From: an uncultured beta proteobacterium
Lineage (GTDB): Bacteria; Pseudomonadota; Gammaproteobacteria; Burkholderiales; Burkholderiaceae_C
Assembly (NCBI GenBank): GCA_903823025.1
Contig: CAIJRK010000023.1
Span: 1 to 64,000, forward strand
Direction of reading: 5' to 3'
DNA length: 64,000 nt
Under the pieces are notes generated by a model that saw only the letters and a program-made list of their open reading frames with translations, searched no databases and had not been told where the DNA came from. The translations under genes were made by a program, and so were the position numbers. This document shows, piece after piece, positions 16,974 through 25,320 of this stretch; positions within the stretch are counted from its first letter, which is position 1; the number at the start of each line of letters is the position of its first letter.

Positions 16974-17176
16974 TCGAGGGTCACATCGCGGCTTATGCTC
17001 ATCACGCGGCCGCCAGCCGTGGCATTGCCCAACTGTTCGCCGATGTCAGTCTCACCGCCGAGCCATTTTTCACAAAGAGCGGCTTTGTGGTCGCGGCGCG
17101 TCAGCGGGTTGAGGTACGCGGCGTCGTTCTGGCAAACGCGCGGATGTGCAAGGAACTGGCTGCTTGTTACTCTTGA
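16974..17176 (+). pseudogene. Decayed partial copy of the GNAT gene
   Basis: The sequence TCGAGGGTCACATCGCGGCT onward matches the intact GNAT gene from 15078. It then skips about 90 bases and continues, almost identical, from the region around 15193 to the end (TGCAAGGAACT), with a new tail and stop at 17174-17176. The N-terminal half and the acetyl-CoA loop are missing, so it is nonfunctional. Confidence 0.85.
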
Positions 17177-17180
17177 TTTA

Positions 17181-17206
17181 ATTATTACGGCAGATTGCCG
17201 GATAAT
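17181..17206 (+). promoter_or_regulatory. Imperfect inverted repeat, likely operator of the TacA/TacT pair
   Basis: ATTATTACGGCA and TGCCGGATAAT form an inverted repeat with one gap around GAT. It lies just before the AAGGAG ribosome site of the antitoxin gene, where DUF1778 antitoxins usually bind. Confidence 0.5.
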
Positions 17207-17227
17207 GACGTTTTGAAGGAGTTCGCC

Positions 17228-17506
17228 ATGCCACCAGTAGCCACCGCACGACTTGAAGCGCGGATCAGCGTTGATCTGCACGCCACCCTCAAACGCGCCG
17301 CCGAGTTGCAGGGGCGAACGATGACGGATTTTGTGATTACTGCGGTGCAAGAGGCGGCGCAGAAAGCCATTGAACAGGCTGACATCATCCGCTTGTCATT
17401 GGCCGACCAAGCGTGTTTTGCGCAAGCGCTGCTGTCGCCACCTGAACCAACGCCCGCGTTGCAGCGCGCCTTTGCCCGTCGTCAAAAGCTCTTGCAGTCC
17501 CAATGA
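17228..17506 (+). CDS. DUF1778 (TacA-like) antitoxin
   Basis: A 92-residue ribbon-helix-helix antitoxin: ARLEARISVDLHATLKRAA, then GRTMTDFVITAVQEAAQKAI, the DUF1778 signature. The C-terminal part binds the partner acetyltransferase toxin. ATG 17228 follows AAGGAG at good spacing; the frame open back to 17195 crosses the operator. The stop codon overlaps the toxin start (ATGA). Confidence 0.88.
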   Translation: MPPVATARLEARISVDLHATLKRAAELQGRTMTDFVITAVQEAAQKAIEQADIIRLSLADQACFAQALLSPPEPTPALQRAFARRQKLLQSQ

Positions 17507-18015
17507 GCGCACCGTTTGCGCTGGCCCGATTACAGAGTTCACATGACCGCACGGTATTCAAAAGTGGCTCGGAGTCGCTGGACTACTATTTCAGGCAGCA
17601 GGTCACGCAAGACGTTCGTCGCCGCGTGACGGCCTGCTATGTGGCGCTCACGGCAGAGCCGCGCATTGCCGGGTTTTACACGCTGGCATCGGCGGGTTTG
17701 CTGCTTTCGGATTTGCCCGCGAGTGTGAGCAAAAAGCTTCCGCGCTATCCCAGCGTCCCGGCTGTGCGCATGGGGCGTCTGGCCGTTGATGTGGATTTCA
17801 AGGGTTTGGGCTTGGGCGGCGCCTTGCTGGCCGACGCGCTGGACCGGGCCATTCGCTCCGACATTGCCGCTTATGCCCTGGTAGTGGATGCCAAGGACGA
17901 GTCAGCGGCCGCTTTTTATCGGCACCATGGCTTGATTGCCTTGCCTGACCAACCCATGACCTTGTTTGTGCCGCTGGCAACTGCACGTCGCGCAGGCGCG
18001 GGTCTGGCAAGGTAG
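17503..18015 (+). CDS. TacT-like GNAT toxin
   Basis: A 170-residue GNAT protein of the TA class that acetylates the amino group of charged tRNAs and blocks translation. HDRTVFKSGSESLDYYFRQQ is the characteristic start, VRMGRLAVDVDFKGLGLGG holds the acetyl-CoA loop, and ESAAAFYRHHGLIALPDQPMTL ends the fold. It overlaps the antitoxin gene by four bases. Its role as toxin follows from family and partner. The last 15 residues (ATARRAGAGLAR) look like extra sequence added at a junction. Confidence 0.87.
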   Translation: MSAPFALARLQSSHDRTVFKSGSESLDYYFRQQVTQDVRRRVTACYVALTAEPRIAGFYTLASAGLLLSDLPASVSKKLPRYPSVPAVRMGRLAVDVDFKGLGLGGALLADALDRAIRSDIAAYALVVDAKDESAAAFYRHHGLIALPDQPMTLFVPLATARRAGAGLAR

Positions 18016-18052
18016 CCTTGAGGTGTTCAAAATGCTTGGCACCACGGCTTCG

Positions 18053-18118
18053 GCGCTGCTGATTCAGGCGCAGCAGATCATCCCGGTGAACGTGGGTGAC
18101 CCTGACACGGTTTATTGA
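18053..18118 (+). pseudogene. Remnant of a RelE/YafQ toxin C-terminus
   Basis: The frame reads ALLIQAQQIIPVNVGDPDTVY and stop, matching the end of the intact toxin at 16226-16516 (ELLIQDQQIIPVNVGDHDAVY). Only the last 21 codons remain, and the late histidine is replaced by proline. Confidence 0.72.
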
Positions 18119-18225
18119 TGTAGTCAACCGTTGCCCGACCGTGTGTGTTCCAGCTTTGCCGTTCAAGGCGGCGACAATCGTCCCTTCACGGATGACCGAC
18201 CCCAAGGCCACCCCTTCTTAACCTA

Positions 18226-18495
18226 ATGAGCAGCAACATGACCCAAGATTTGAATTCACAGAACGACGTTAAACAGCCTGAGCTTTGCGATTCGTGTGCG
18301 GGCATCCAGCGCAACTGGCGCGGTGCCCCCGGCCATCCCGAACTCATGCAAGGCACCAACCGCACAGAACCGCGTAACCACGGTCAGGCCGTCATTACCC
18401 AGTACCGCTGCGAACGTTGCGGCACCGTGTGGGCATACGAGAACAACAAGATTGATCTCCACGCCGGTTGGTCCGTGGTGGGGCAATCCGAATGA
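18226..18495 (+). CDS. Small zinc-ribbon-like protein of unknown function
   Basis: An 89-residue protein with two CxxC pairs, C21-D-S-C24 and C62-E-R-C65, spaced as in a zinc ribbon. The second is followed by GTVWAYENNKIDLHAGWSV. A start at the internal ATG 18238 is also possible. The stop overlaps the ATG of the following glutathione S-transferase gene (ATGA), so the two are co-translated. No family with a known function was recognised. Confidence 0.65.
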   Translation: MSSNMTQDLNSQNDVKQPELCDSCAGIQRNWRGAPGHPELMQGTNRTEPRNHGQAVITQYRCERCGTVWAYENNKIDLHAGWSVVGQSE

Positions 18496-19181
18496 CCGCT
18501 TTAAACGCCTTTGCGATCACCCACAAGTGGCCCGCCCTGCATCCTGAGCGACTGCAGCTTTACTCGCTGCCCACGCCGAATGGCGTCAAGGTGTCGATCA
18601 TGCTGGAAGAAACCGGCCTGCCTTATGAGCTGCATACCGTCAGCTTTGAGGCCCGCGAGCAACTGTCGCCAGAGTTTCTCTCACTCAATCCCAACAACAA
18701 AATTCCGGCGATTCTCGACCCAAACGGGCCGGGTGGTGAACCACTGGCGCTTTTCGAGTCCGGTGCAATTTTGCTTTATCTGGCTGAAAAGACCGGCCAG
18801 TTTCTCCCGCAGGCAGGGGCGGCGCGGTACGAGACGATTCAGTGGCTGATGTTTCAAATGGGCGGCATTGGCCCGATGTTTGGTCAGGTGGGTTTTTTCT
18901 ACAAATACGCAGGCAAAGACTTTGAGGACAAGCGCCCGCTTGCGCGTTACGTGGCCGAGTCCCAGCGTCTGCTTGGCGTGCTGGACCAGCGGCTTGCCAG
19001 TCGCGACTGGCTGATGGGTGACACCTACACCGTGGCTGATATCGCCATCTTCCCGTGGGTGCGCTGTCTGACCGAGTTTTACGAAGCGGGTGATTTGGTG
19101 GGTTTGCAGGATTTCCCGCATGTGACGCGGGCGCTGGCGGCGTTTGTGGCGCGGCCAGCGGTGGTGAGGGGGCTTGCCTGA
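18492..19181 (+). CDS. Glutathione S-transferase, YfcG/YghU-like
   Basis: A 229-residue cytoplasmic glutathione transferase. LYSLPTPNGVKVSIMLEET near the start carries the Asn used by the Ure2p/YfcG-type class for glutathione activation; NPNNKIPAI holds the cis-proline, and FESGAILLYLAEKTG completes the glutathione site. The all-helical C-terminal domain includes WLMGDTYTVADIAIFPWV. Members often act as disulfide-bond reductases. ATG 18492 overlaps the preceding stop. The host makes glutathione through gshA and gshB in this window. Confidence 0.9.
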   Translation: MTALNAFAITHKWPALHPERLQLYSLPTPNGVKVSIMLEETGLPYELHTVSFEAREQLSPEFLSLNPNNKIPAILDPNGPGGEPLALFESGAILLYLAEKTGQFLPQAGAARYETIQWLMFQMGGIGPMFGQVGFFYKYAGKDFEDKRPLARYVAESQRLLGVLDQRLASRDWLMGDTYTVADIAIFPWVRCLTEFYEAGDLVGLQDFPHVTRALAAFVARPAVVRGLA

Positions 19182-19198
19182 AGCCCTCCTGACTGTTT

Positions 19199-19420
19199 TT
19201 AGGCAGCGACGCTGGCTTTGAGCAAGATGGCGTGAAGCTGGTCTTTTAATTGCAGCTTTTCTTTCTTGATAATTTCAATTTCTTCAGGCGTGCCCATTTC
19301 AATGCCTGCTTCCAGGTTTTTGACTTTTTGATCCAGCTCATTGTGTTTGTCAAACAAACGAATGAAATGGTTGTCAGTGGTCTTCAGTTGTGTGATGAGG
19401 TCGCGGTATTCAGGAAACAT
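19199..19420 (-). CDS. YdcH-family (DUF465) small protein
   Basis: A 73-residue, highly charged, helical protein: MFPEYRDLITQLKTTDNHF, then IRLFDKHNELDQKVKNLE and EEIEIIKKEKLQLKDQLHAIL. This matches DUF465/YdcH, short coiled-coil proteins with no known enzymatic role. AAGGAG precedes the start on the minus strand. It is convergent with the glutathione transferase gene. Confidence 0.85.
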   Translation of the reverse strand: MFPEYRDLITQLKTTDNHFIRLFDKHNELDQKVKNLEAGIEMGTPEEIEIIKKEKLQLKDQLHAILLKASVAA

Positions 19421-19768
19421 GGAAACTCCTTGTTGATGGGTTGAGATTTTTTGATTTCAGGGTTAGATCAGCCTTGGCCGATCACGCCTCACATGATACT
19501 AAAACCGGGTTCAACAGCAGCCCGTGGAATTCCCGATAGAACTGTTGGGCGAAAGGATTTCTTCTCCCCTTTCTCCTTTTCTTCTCCTTTTCGCGTCTAA
19601 GTGTTTCCCCTAGGTTTGTCATGTTTGAGTCAGCTTGGCTGGTTTTATAAGTTAACTGTAAGGCGCTGTTGCAATAGTTACCCCGCAATGCCGCAACACT
19701 GATTGCGAAATGTCACGTTGTAGCGATTTATTTCGCTGCTGTCTCATTCCTACATTCAAGGAGGTTTC
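19421..19768. other. Intergenic region before the symporter operon
   Basis: 348 bases without a credible gene. It separates the minus-strand YdcH-like gene from the plus-strand symporter operon and must hold both promoters. A polypyrimidine stretch (CTTCTCCCCTTTCTCC, about 19559) is conspicuous. The last bases carry a strong AAGGAGGT ribosome site. No riboswitch-like structure was recognised. Confidence 0.5.
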
Positions 19769-20029
19769 ATGAAGGAAGACTTAAGCAGTCAGGCCTACTG
19801 GAAAGCAACAATTCGCTTGCTGACCAAAATTCTCATTATCTGGTTCGTCATGTCATACGGGGCGGGCATTCTGTTCGCTCCCTTGCTCAACAACTTCTCA
19901 CTGGGCGGTTATCCGTTAGGTTTTTGGTTTGCCCATCAGGGCTCTATGTACATCTTTGTAATACTGATTTTTTATTACGCCAAAAAGATGAATGATCTTG
20001 ACCGTCGGTTCGACGTACATGAAGACTAA
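19769..20029 (+). CDS. DUF4212 small subunit of a Na+/solute symporter
   Basis: An 86-residue protein with two membrane segments (about 18-40 and 53-72), containing WFVMSYGAGILFAPLLN and PLGFWFAHQGSMYIFVILIF, the DUF4212 pattern. These small proteins are encoded directly before the VC_2705-type Na+/solute symporters and are thought to be their partner subunit. A strong AAGGAGGT site precedes the ATG. The symporter gene starts 10 bases after its stop. Confidence 0.9.
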   Translation: MKEDLSSQAYWKATIRLLTKILIIWFVMSYGAGILFAPLLNNFSLGGYPLGFWFAHQGSMYIFVILIFYYAKKMNDLDRRFDVHED

Positions 20030-20039
20030 GGACTAAATC

Positions 20040-21845
20040 ATGGATCTTCAAACCACTATCTACATCGGTGTCGGTCTGAGCTTTGCGCTCTACATCGCCA
20101 TCGCTATCTGGGCGCGTGCCGGGTCAACCAGTGAGTTCTATGCCGCAGGCGGCAGCGTGCACCCGGTGGCCAACGGCATGGCCACGGCGGCTGACTGGAT
20201 GTCGGCGGCCTCCTTCATTTCCATGGCGGGTTTAATCGCCAACATGGGGTATGGCGGCGGCTTGTTTTTGATGGGCTGGACCGGCGGCTACGTGCTGCTG
20301 GCCATGTTGCTGGCTCCCTACTTGCGCAAGTTCGGCAAGTTCACGGTGCCGCAATTCATTGGCGACCGCTTCTACTCCAAGAGTGCCAGCATGGTGGCGG
20401 TGTTCTGCTTGCTCACCGCTTCGCTGACCTACATCATTGGTCAGATGACGGGCGTGGGCGTGGCCTTCTCGCGTTTCTTGGGTGTCTCCAGCGAAACCGG
20501 TATTTATGTCGGCATGGGCATTGTGTTTTTGTACGCCGTGTTTGGTGGCATGAAAGGCATCACCTACACCCAGGTGGCGCAATACGTGGTGCTGATTCTG
20601 GCCTACACGGTGCCCGCTATCTTCATCTCGCTGCAACTCACGGGCAATGCAATTCCGCAACTGGGTCTTGGCTCCACCATGAGCGGCACTGACGTTTCGT
20701 TGCTGACCAAGCTTGACATGGTTGTCACGGATCTGGGCTTTGGCCAATACACCACCACCACGGCGGGCAGTACCTTGAACATGTTCATGTACACCTTGTC
20801 GCTGATGATTGGGACGGCTGGCTTGCCACACGTCATCATGCGATTCTTTACCGTGCCAACGGTCAAGGACGCCCGTTCTTCCGCTGGCTGGGCGCTGGTT
20901 TTCATTGCCATTCTCTACACCACGGCACCCGCTGTGGCCGCTATGGCGAAGATCAACCTGCACAGCACGGTTAACACCGCCGTGATGACAGGTGGCGACT
21001 TGTACGCCGCTGATGCCAGCATCAAGGCTGAAGATCGTCCTGCTTGGATGCTGCGTTGGGAAAAAACCGGTTTGCTCAAGTTTGAAGACAAAAACGGCGA
21101 TGGTCGCATTCAGTACTACAACGATGCCACGACCAATGAAGTCGCCAAGGCCAAGGCCGAAGCGGCTGGCTGGCAAGGCAACGAGTTGAGCGTGAATCCC
21201 GACATCATCGTGCTGGCCAACCCTGAAATCGCGATGTTGCCCAACTGGGTGATTGCGCTGGTTGCAGCGGGCGGTATGGCGGCGGCGTTGTCCACAGCGG
21301 CGGGTTTGCTGATGGCTATTTCTTCAGCGGTTTCACACGATTTGATCAAGAAAATCTTCGTTCCTGAAATTAGCGAAACGAATGAGTTGCGCGCTGGCAA
21401 GATATCCATGGCGGTGGCGATTGTGGTGGCGGGCTGGCTGGGCTTGAATCCTCCGGGATTTGCCGCAGGCACGGTGTCGCTGGCCTTCGGGATTGCCGCG
21501 AGTTCGCTGTTCCCGGCGATCATGATGGGCATTTTCAGCAAAACGATGAACAAAGAGGGCGCGATTGCCGGCATGTTGGCAGGCCTGTTTATCACGCTCT
21601 TCTATGTGTTTGCACACAAGGGTCTGTTCTTTGTGGCGGGCACCAGCTTCTTGCCGCTGATCGGTGGCGCCAATAGCTTCTTTGGCATCACGCCAGAGGC
21701 CTTTGGTGCAGTGGGTGCCATGTTTAACTTCCTGGTGGCGTTTATCGTCTTCAAGATGACCAAGGCAGCCCCTGACTACATTCACGACATGGTGGAGGCG
21801 GTTCGCATTCCACGCGGTTCCAAATTGGTGGATGGATCGCATTAA
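20040..21845 (+). CDS. Na+/solute symporter, VC_2705-type (ActP-like)
   Basis: A 601-residue SSS-family transporter with about 13 membrane segments, probably taking up acetate or another small carboxylate with sodium; the exact substrate is inferred. AAGGSVHPVANGMATAADWMS near 35-55 is the typical Na+/substrate region. An unusual loop at residues 350-362 reads DKNGDGRIQYYND, an EF-hand-like calcium-binding pattern, inside a hydrophilic insertion of about 100 residues (300-400). It is downstream of its DUF4212 partner and upstream of two hairpins that may partly end the transcript before the signalling genes. Confidence 0.9.
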   Translation: MDLQTTIYIGVGLSFALYIAIAIWARAGSTSEFYAAGGSVHPVANGMATAADWMSAASFISMAGLIANMGYGGGLFLMGWTGGYVLLAMLLAPYLRKFGKFTVPQFIGDRFYSKSASMVAVFCLLTASLTYIIGQMTGVGVAFSRFLGVSSETGIYVGMGIVFLYAVFGGMKGITYTQVAQYVVLILAYTVPAIFISLQLTGNAIPQLGLGSTMSGTDVSLLTKLDMVVTDLGFGQYTTTTAGSTLNMFMYTLSLMIGTAGLPHVIMRFFTVPTVKDARSSAGWALVFIAILYTTAPAVAAMAKINLHSTVNTAVMTGGDLYAADASIKAEDRPAWMLRWEKTGLLKFEDKNGDGRIQYYNDATTNEVAKAKAEAAGWQGNELSVNPDIIVLANPEIAMLPNWVIALVAAGGMAAALSTAAGLLMAISSAVSHDLIKKIFVPEISETNELRAGKISMAVAIVVAGWLGLNPPGFAAGTVSLAFGIAASSLFPAIMMGIFSKTMNKEGAIAGMLAGLFITLFYVFAHKGLFFVAGTSFLPLIGGANSFFGITPEAFGAVGAMFNFLVAFIVFKMTKAAPDYIHDMVEAVRIPRGSKLVDGSH

Positions 21846-21870
21846 GGGTGCTGTGCCCCTTTGACTAGAC

Positions 21871-21938
21871 CGCCCGCCGCTTGACTGTGGCGGGCGTGAC
21901 AATCAAAGCCCTGCCAGCTATGCTGACGGGGCTTTTTT
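21871..21938 (+). terminator. Two hairpins, the second a rho-independent terminator
   Basis: CGCCCGCC (21871-21878) pairs perfectly with GGCGGGCG (21889-21896). A second hairpin (AAAGCCC with GGGGCTT, 21905-21934) is followed by six Ts. Together they probably end or attenuate the symporter transcript before the downstream membrane and kinase genes. Confidence 0.8.
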
Positions 21939-21957
21939 ACTGAAATAGGAGATTCGC

Positions 21958-22311
21958 ATGGTATTTGATGTCAGTGTCGCTTTGACATGGATTCTGTTTT
22001 TAGCGTTATTTCCCATTGCCTTTTTCTGGCTGCGCCGGGCTTGGCGCATTGTGTCGCAACGCGATTTCTCTGAAGTCGGCCTCAAGCATGGCCGGCACCC
22101 GCCTCATCCGGAAAAGTTTGCCCCTTATGAGATGGCTATCAATTTGGTCGCTGGCGTGGTGGTGGTTTCAGTGATTGCAGCGGTGCTGCTGGGTGAGCTG
22201 GATTACAGCACCTGGAGCGCCATCGCAGGCAGCACGATCTGGTGCAAGTTCTTCGCCAGCTTTGCGCTGTCACGTCACGCCCATGCGGGTTTGGCCAAGT
22301 CGAAGGCCTAA
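21958..22311 (+). CDS. Small inner-membrane protein of unknown function
   Basis: 117 residues with two membrane segments (about 7-27 and 61-82), a basic first loop (RRAWRIVSQRDFSEVGLKHG) and a hydrophilic end. AATAGGAGATTCGC precedes the start. It lies between the symporter terminator and the CbrA-like kinase gene, so a role in that sensing module is a guess from context only. No family recognised. Confidence 0.65.
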   Translation: MVFDVSVALTWILFLALFPIAFFWLRRAWRIVSQRDFSEVGLKHGRHPPHPEKFAPYEMAINLVAGVVVVSVIAAVLLGELDYSTWSAIAGSTIWCKFFASFALSRHAHAGLAKSKA

Positions 22312-22322
22312 GAGTTTTCATC

Positions 22323-22535
22323 GTGTTCAAAGGACTGGGGGCACAGCGTCGGGTGGCTTTGTTTGTGGGCGGCTGGTTGCTGTTTAACTTTCCGCTGCTG
22401 GGGCTGTGGGACCGCGAAACCACCTTGCTGGGCGTGCCGTTATTTCCGGCGGCCCTGTTCCTGCTTTGGGGTGGGTTGATTGCCGTCTTGGCCTGGCTGA
22501 TGGAGCGCCCCGGTCAGCCGCTGCAGGACGACTAA
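22323..22535 (+). CDS. Very small membrane protein before the sensor kinase
   Basis: 70 residues from GTG 22323: VFKGLGAQRRVALFVGGWLL, with two hydrophobic segments (about 12-26 and 32-57) and a short polar tail. It ends two bases before the kinase ATG, so it is probably co-translated with it. Small two-helix proteins often precede SSS-type transporters and kinases in this position. The GTG start is the only plausible one after the previous stop. Confidence 0.6.
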   Translation: MFKGLGAQRRVALFVGGWLLFNFPLLGLWDRETTLLGVPLFPAALFLLWGGLIAVLAWLMERPGQPLQDD

Positions 22536-22537
22536 CC

Positions 22538-25306
22538 ATGCTCTCGCCCGTGGTCGTCATCGGTGCCTCGTTTGCTTATCTGCTGCTGCTTTTTGCGGTG
22601 GCTTACTTTGGCGATTGGCGGGCCACACAGGGCCGCTCGGTCATTGCAAACCCCTGGACTTATGCGCTCTCGCTGGCGGTGTACTGCACTGCGTGGACAT
22701 ATTTTGGCAGCGTCGGGCGGGCCGCCTCGGGCGGTATTTGGTTCTTGCCCATTTATCTGGGGCCGACGCTGGCGATGGTGATGGGCTGGATGGTGCTACG
22801 CAAGATGATCCGCATTGCCAAGGCCTACCGCATCACCTCGATTGCCGACTTCATTGCCAGTCGCTACGGCAAAAGCCCATTGCTGGCCGGGCTGGTCACG
22901 TTGATTGCGGTGGTCGGCATCCTGCCTTATATTGCGCTGCAACTCAAGGCCGTGTCGGCGGGTTATGGCTTGCTCACGGCCCCCGGCGGCTTGTTGGCGC
23001 CGACCCCGCCGCTGCACTGGAGCCGTGACAGCACCTTTTATATGTCACTGGCGCTGGCCGGGTTTGCCATGGTGTTTGGCGCTCGCCATCTCGACACCAC
23101 CGAGCGCCACGAAGGCATGGTGGCCGCGATTGCCTTCGAGTCGGTCGTCAAACTGGTCGCCTTTATGGCGGTGGGTTTGTTTGTGGTGTATGGCCTGTTT
23201 GACGGGCTGACCGACTTGTTTGCCCAAGCCCAGGCCGTGCCCGATATTGCCAGGCTGTTGCGTCTGGATCAGGGCGGTGGCTTTGCCTGGGCGCAGTGGT
23301 TTGCCATGATTTTGTTGTCGATGCTGTCGGTGATTTTTTTGCCACGCCAGTTTCAGGTGATGGTGGTTGAGAACGTGCATGAACGTCATTTGCGGCGCGC
23401 CGTTTGGGTCTTTCCGCTGTACCTGCTGCTGATCAATTTGTTTGTGTTGCCGATTGCTTTAGGCGGCTTGCTGTATTTTGGGACGGGCACGATGAATGCC
23501 GACAACTTTGTGCTGTCGCTGCCGCTGGCGGCAGACCAGCACGCGCTGGCCTTGTTTGCTTTTATTGGTGGCCTGTCGGCGGCCACCGGCATGGTGATTG
23601 TGGAGACCATTGCGGTGTCCACCATGGTCAGCAACGAACTGGTGATGCCGCTGTTGCTACGCACTCGCCACTTTCACCCCAACGCCGGGCGCGACTTCAG
23701 CGGCGTGCTGCTGGGAATTCGCCGGGCGACCATTCTGGGTGTGCTGGTGTTGGGTTACGTGTATTTTCATTTAGCGGGCGAAGCCTACGCGCTGGTCAGC
23801 ATCGGGCTGATCAGTTTTGCGGCGGTGGCGCAATTTGCCCCGGCGGTGCTGGGCGGACTGTACTGGAAAGGCGGCACCCGGCGCGGCGCGCTGGCCGGTT
23901 TGCTGGCCGGTTTTCTGATGTGGATTTACACCTTGATGCTGCCCTCGATTGCCAAGTCGGGCTGGTTGGCCACCGATTTTTTAACACAAGGGCCGTGGGG
24001 TTTGACGCTGCTGCGCCCTGAACAGTTGCTGGGCTTGCAAGGGCTGGACGGGTTGACGCACTCTCTGTTCTGGAGTTTGCTGGTGAATGTGGTCGCCTAT
24101 GTTGGCTTGTCACTCTGGCGCGCGCCCTCTGGACAAGAGGCCAGCCAGGCGCTGCTGTTTGTGGATGTATTTCAGCGCAAGACGGCCTCCAGTCCGGTGT
24201 TCTGGCGCGGTCAGGCCAAAGTGCCCGACCTGATGCGCTTGTGTGAGCGCTTTTTAGGCGCCGCCAAAGCACGCACCTTGTTTGAGACCTATGCCCGCCA
24301 ACGCGGCTTGCGTCAGGTTGAGTCGATTCGGGCGGACGCGCATTTGGTGCAATTTGTTGAAACCCAGTTGGCCGGCGCCATGGGCAGCGCCTCGGCGCGG
24401 GTGCTGGTGGCCTCGGCGGTAGAGGAAGAAGCGCTGACGCCTGAAGATGTGCTGCGTATTCTGGACGAAGCCTCGCAGGTGCGCGCTCATTCCCGCGAGA
24501 TCGAAGAAAAATCGCATTCGCTGGAGCGGGCCACAGCGGAGCTGCGCCAAGCCAACGAGCAACTCAAAAGCCTGGACCACCTCAAAGACGATTTCATGTC
24601 CTCCGTCACGCACGAACTGCGCACGCCGCTGACCTCCATCCGGGCACTGGCCGAGTTGATGCGGGACGAGGTGGCCATGCCTTTGCCACAGCGCCAGCAG
24701 TTTCTTGACATCATCGTCGCCGAAGCCGAGCGCCTGTCGCGGTTAGTCAATCAGGTGCTGGATTTGGCCAAGATTGAATCGGGTCACGCCGAGTGGCACA
24801 CCACCGAGGTGGATTTGCCCGCGCTGGTGAAACAGGCCGTGACCACCACGGCGGAGATGTTCCGTGAGCGTCAAACCACGGTTGAGGTGTCGCTGCCCGC
24901 CCAGGCGCCACCGCTAATGGCCGATGCTGACCGTTTGATGCAAGTCATGCTGAATCTGCTCTCCAACGCGGCCAAGTTTGTGCCCGTGCCCGGTGGTCGG
25001 GTCGGTGTAAGTTTGACCTGTGACGATGCAGGGTTCACGGTGGCGGTGCAAGACAATGGCCCAGGTGTGACGCAGGCGCAACAAGGCTTGGTTTTTGACC
25101 GGTTTTGTCAGGGTGGGGATGCCGCCAACCGACCTCAGGGCACGGGGTTGGGACTGCCTATCAGTCGCCAGATAGTTGAGCATTTTGGAGGCCGCCTGTG
25201 GCTGGAATCACAACCGGGGCAAGGCGCCTGCTTTAAGTTTCAACTGCCGCGCGATGGCACGCCAGCCGCCCAGATCGTCCAACAAGACCTACAAAAAACA
25301 ATTTAA
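22538..25306 (+). CDS. CbrA-like sensor histidine kinase with an N-terminal Na+/solute-symporter domain
   Basis: About 922 residues. Residues 1-490 form an SSS-family symporter domain of about 13 helices (CTAWTYFGSVGRAASGG, ITSIADFIASRYG). A linker and coiled coil (about 640-685) lead to HisKA with the phospho-accepting H692 in SVTHELRTPLTSIR. HATPase_c has an N-box near 805 (MLNLLSNAAKF) and G-box GTGLGLPIS near 868. CbrA-type kinases couple solute transport or binding to control of carbon use. ATG 22538 is chosen because the frame upstream overlaps the small gene before it. A response regulator gene begins 14 bases downstream. Confidence 0.92.
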   Translation: MLSPVVVIGASFAYLLLLFAVAYFGDWRATQGRSVIANPWTYALSLAVYCTAWTYFGSVGRAASGGIWFLPIYLGPTLAMVMGWMVLRKMIRIAKAYRITSIADFIASRYGKSPLLAGLVTLIAVVGILPYIALQLKAVSAGYGLLTAPGGLLAPTPPLHWSRDSTFYMSLALAGFAMVFGARHLDTTERHEGMVAAIAFESVVKLVAFMAVGLFVVYGLFDGLTDLFAQAQAVPDIARLLRLDQGGGFAWAQWFAMILLSMLSVIFLPRQFQVMVVENVHERHLRRAVWVFPLYLLLINLFVLPIALGGLLYFGTGTMNADNFVLSLPLAADQHALALFAFIGGLSAATGMVIVETIAVSTMVSNELVMPLLLRTRHFHPNAGRDFSGVLLGIRRATILGVLVLGYVYFHLAGEAYALVSIGLISFAAVAQFAPAVLGGLYWKGGTRRGALAGLLAGFLMWIYTLMLPSIAKSGWLATDFLTQGPWGLTLLRPEQLLGLQGLDGLTHSLFWSLLVNVVAYVGLSLWRAPSGQEASQALLFVDVFQRKTASSPVFWRGQAKVPDLMRLCERFLGAAKARTLFETYARQRGLRQVESIRADAHLVQFVETQLAGAMGSASARVLVASAVEEEALTPEDVLRILDEASQVRAHSREIEEKSHSLERATAELRQANEQLKSLDHLKDDFMSSVTHELRTPLTSIRALAELMRDEVAMPLPQRQQFLDIIVAEAERLSRLVNQVLDLAKIESGHAEWHTTEVDLPALVKQAVTTTAEMFRERQTTVEVSLPAQAPPLMADADRLMQVMLNLLSNAAKFVPVPGGRVGVSLTCDDAGFTVAVQDNGPGVTQAQQGLVFDRFCQGGDAANRPQGTGLGLPISRQIVEHFGGRLWLESQPGQGACFKFQLPRDGTPAAQIVQQDLQKTI

Positions 25307-25320
25307 AAAGGAGACACATC

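Noticed and set aside
14894-18500. Integron-like cassette array (small, codirectional accessory genes)
   Set aside because: No integrase and no paired RYYYAAC/GTTRRRY attC-type sites between genes. One GCCTAAC at 15366-15372 has no matching partner.
19482-19688. 68-codon minus-strand open frame before the symporter operon
   Set aside because: Made largely by a polypyrimidine stretch giving a Lys/Arg/Glu run; no ribosome site.
20232-21176. 314-codon minus-strand open frame opposite the symporter gene
   Set aside because: Antisense shadow; His/Gln-rich low-complexity translation.
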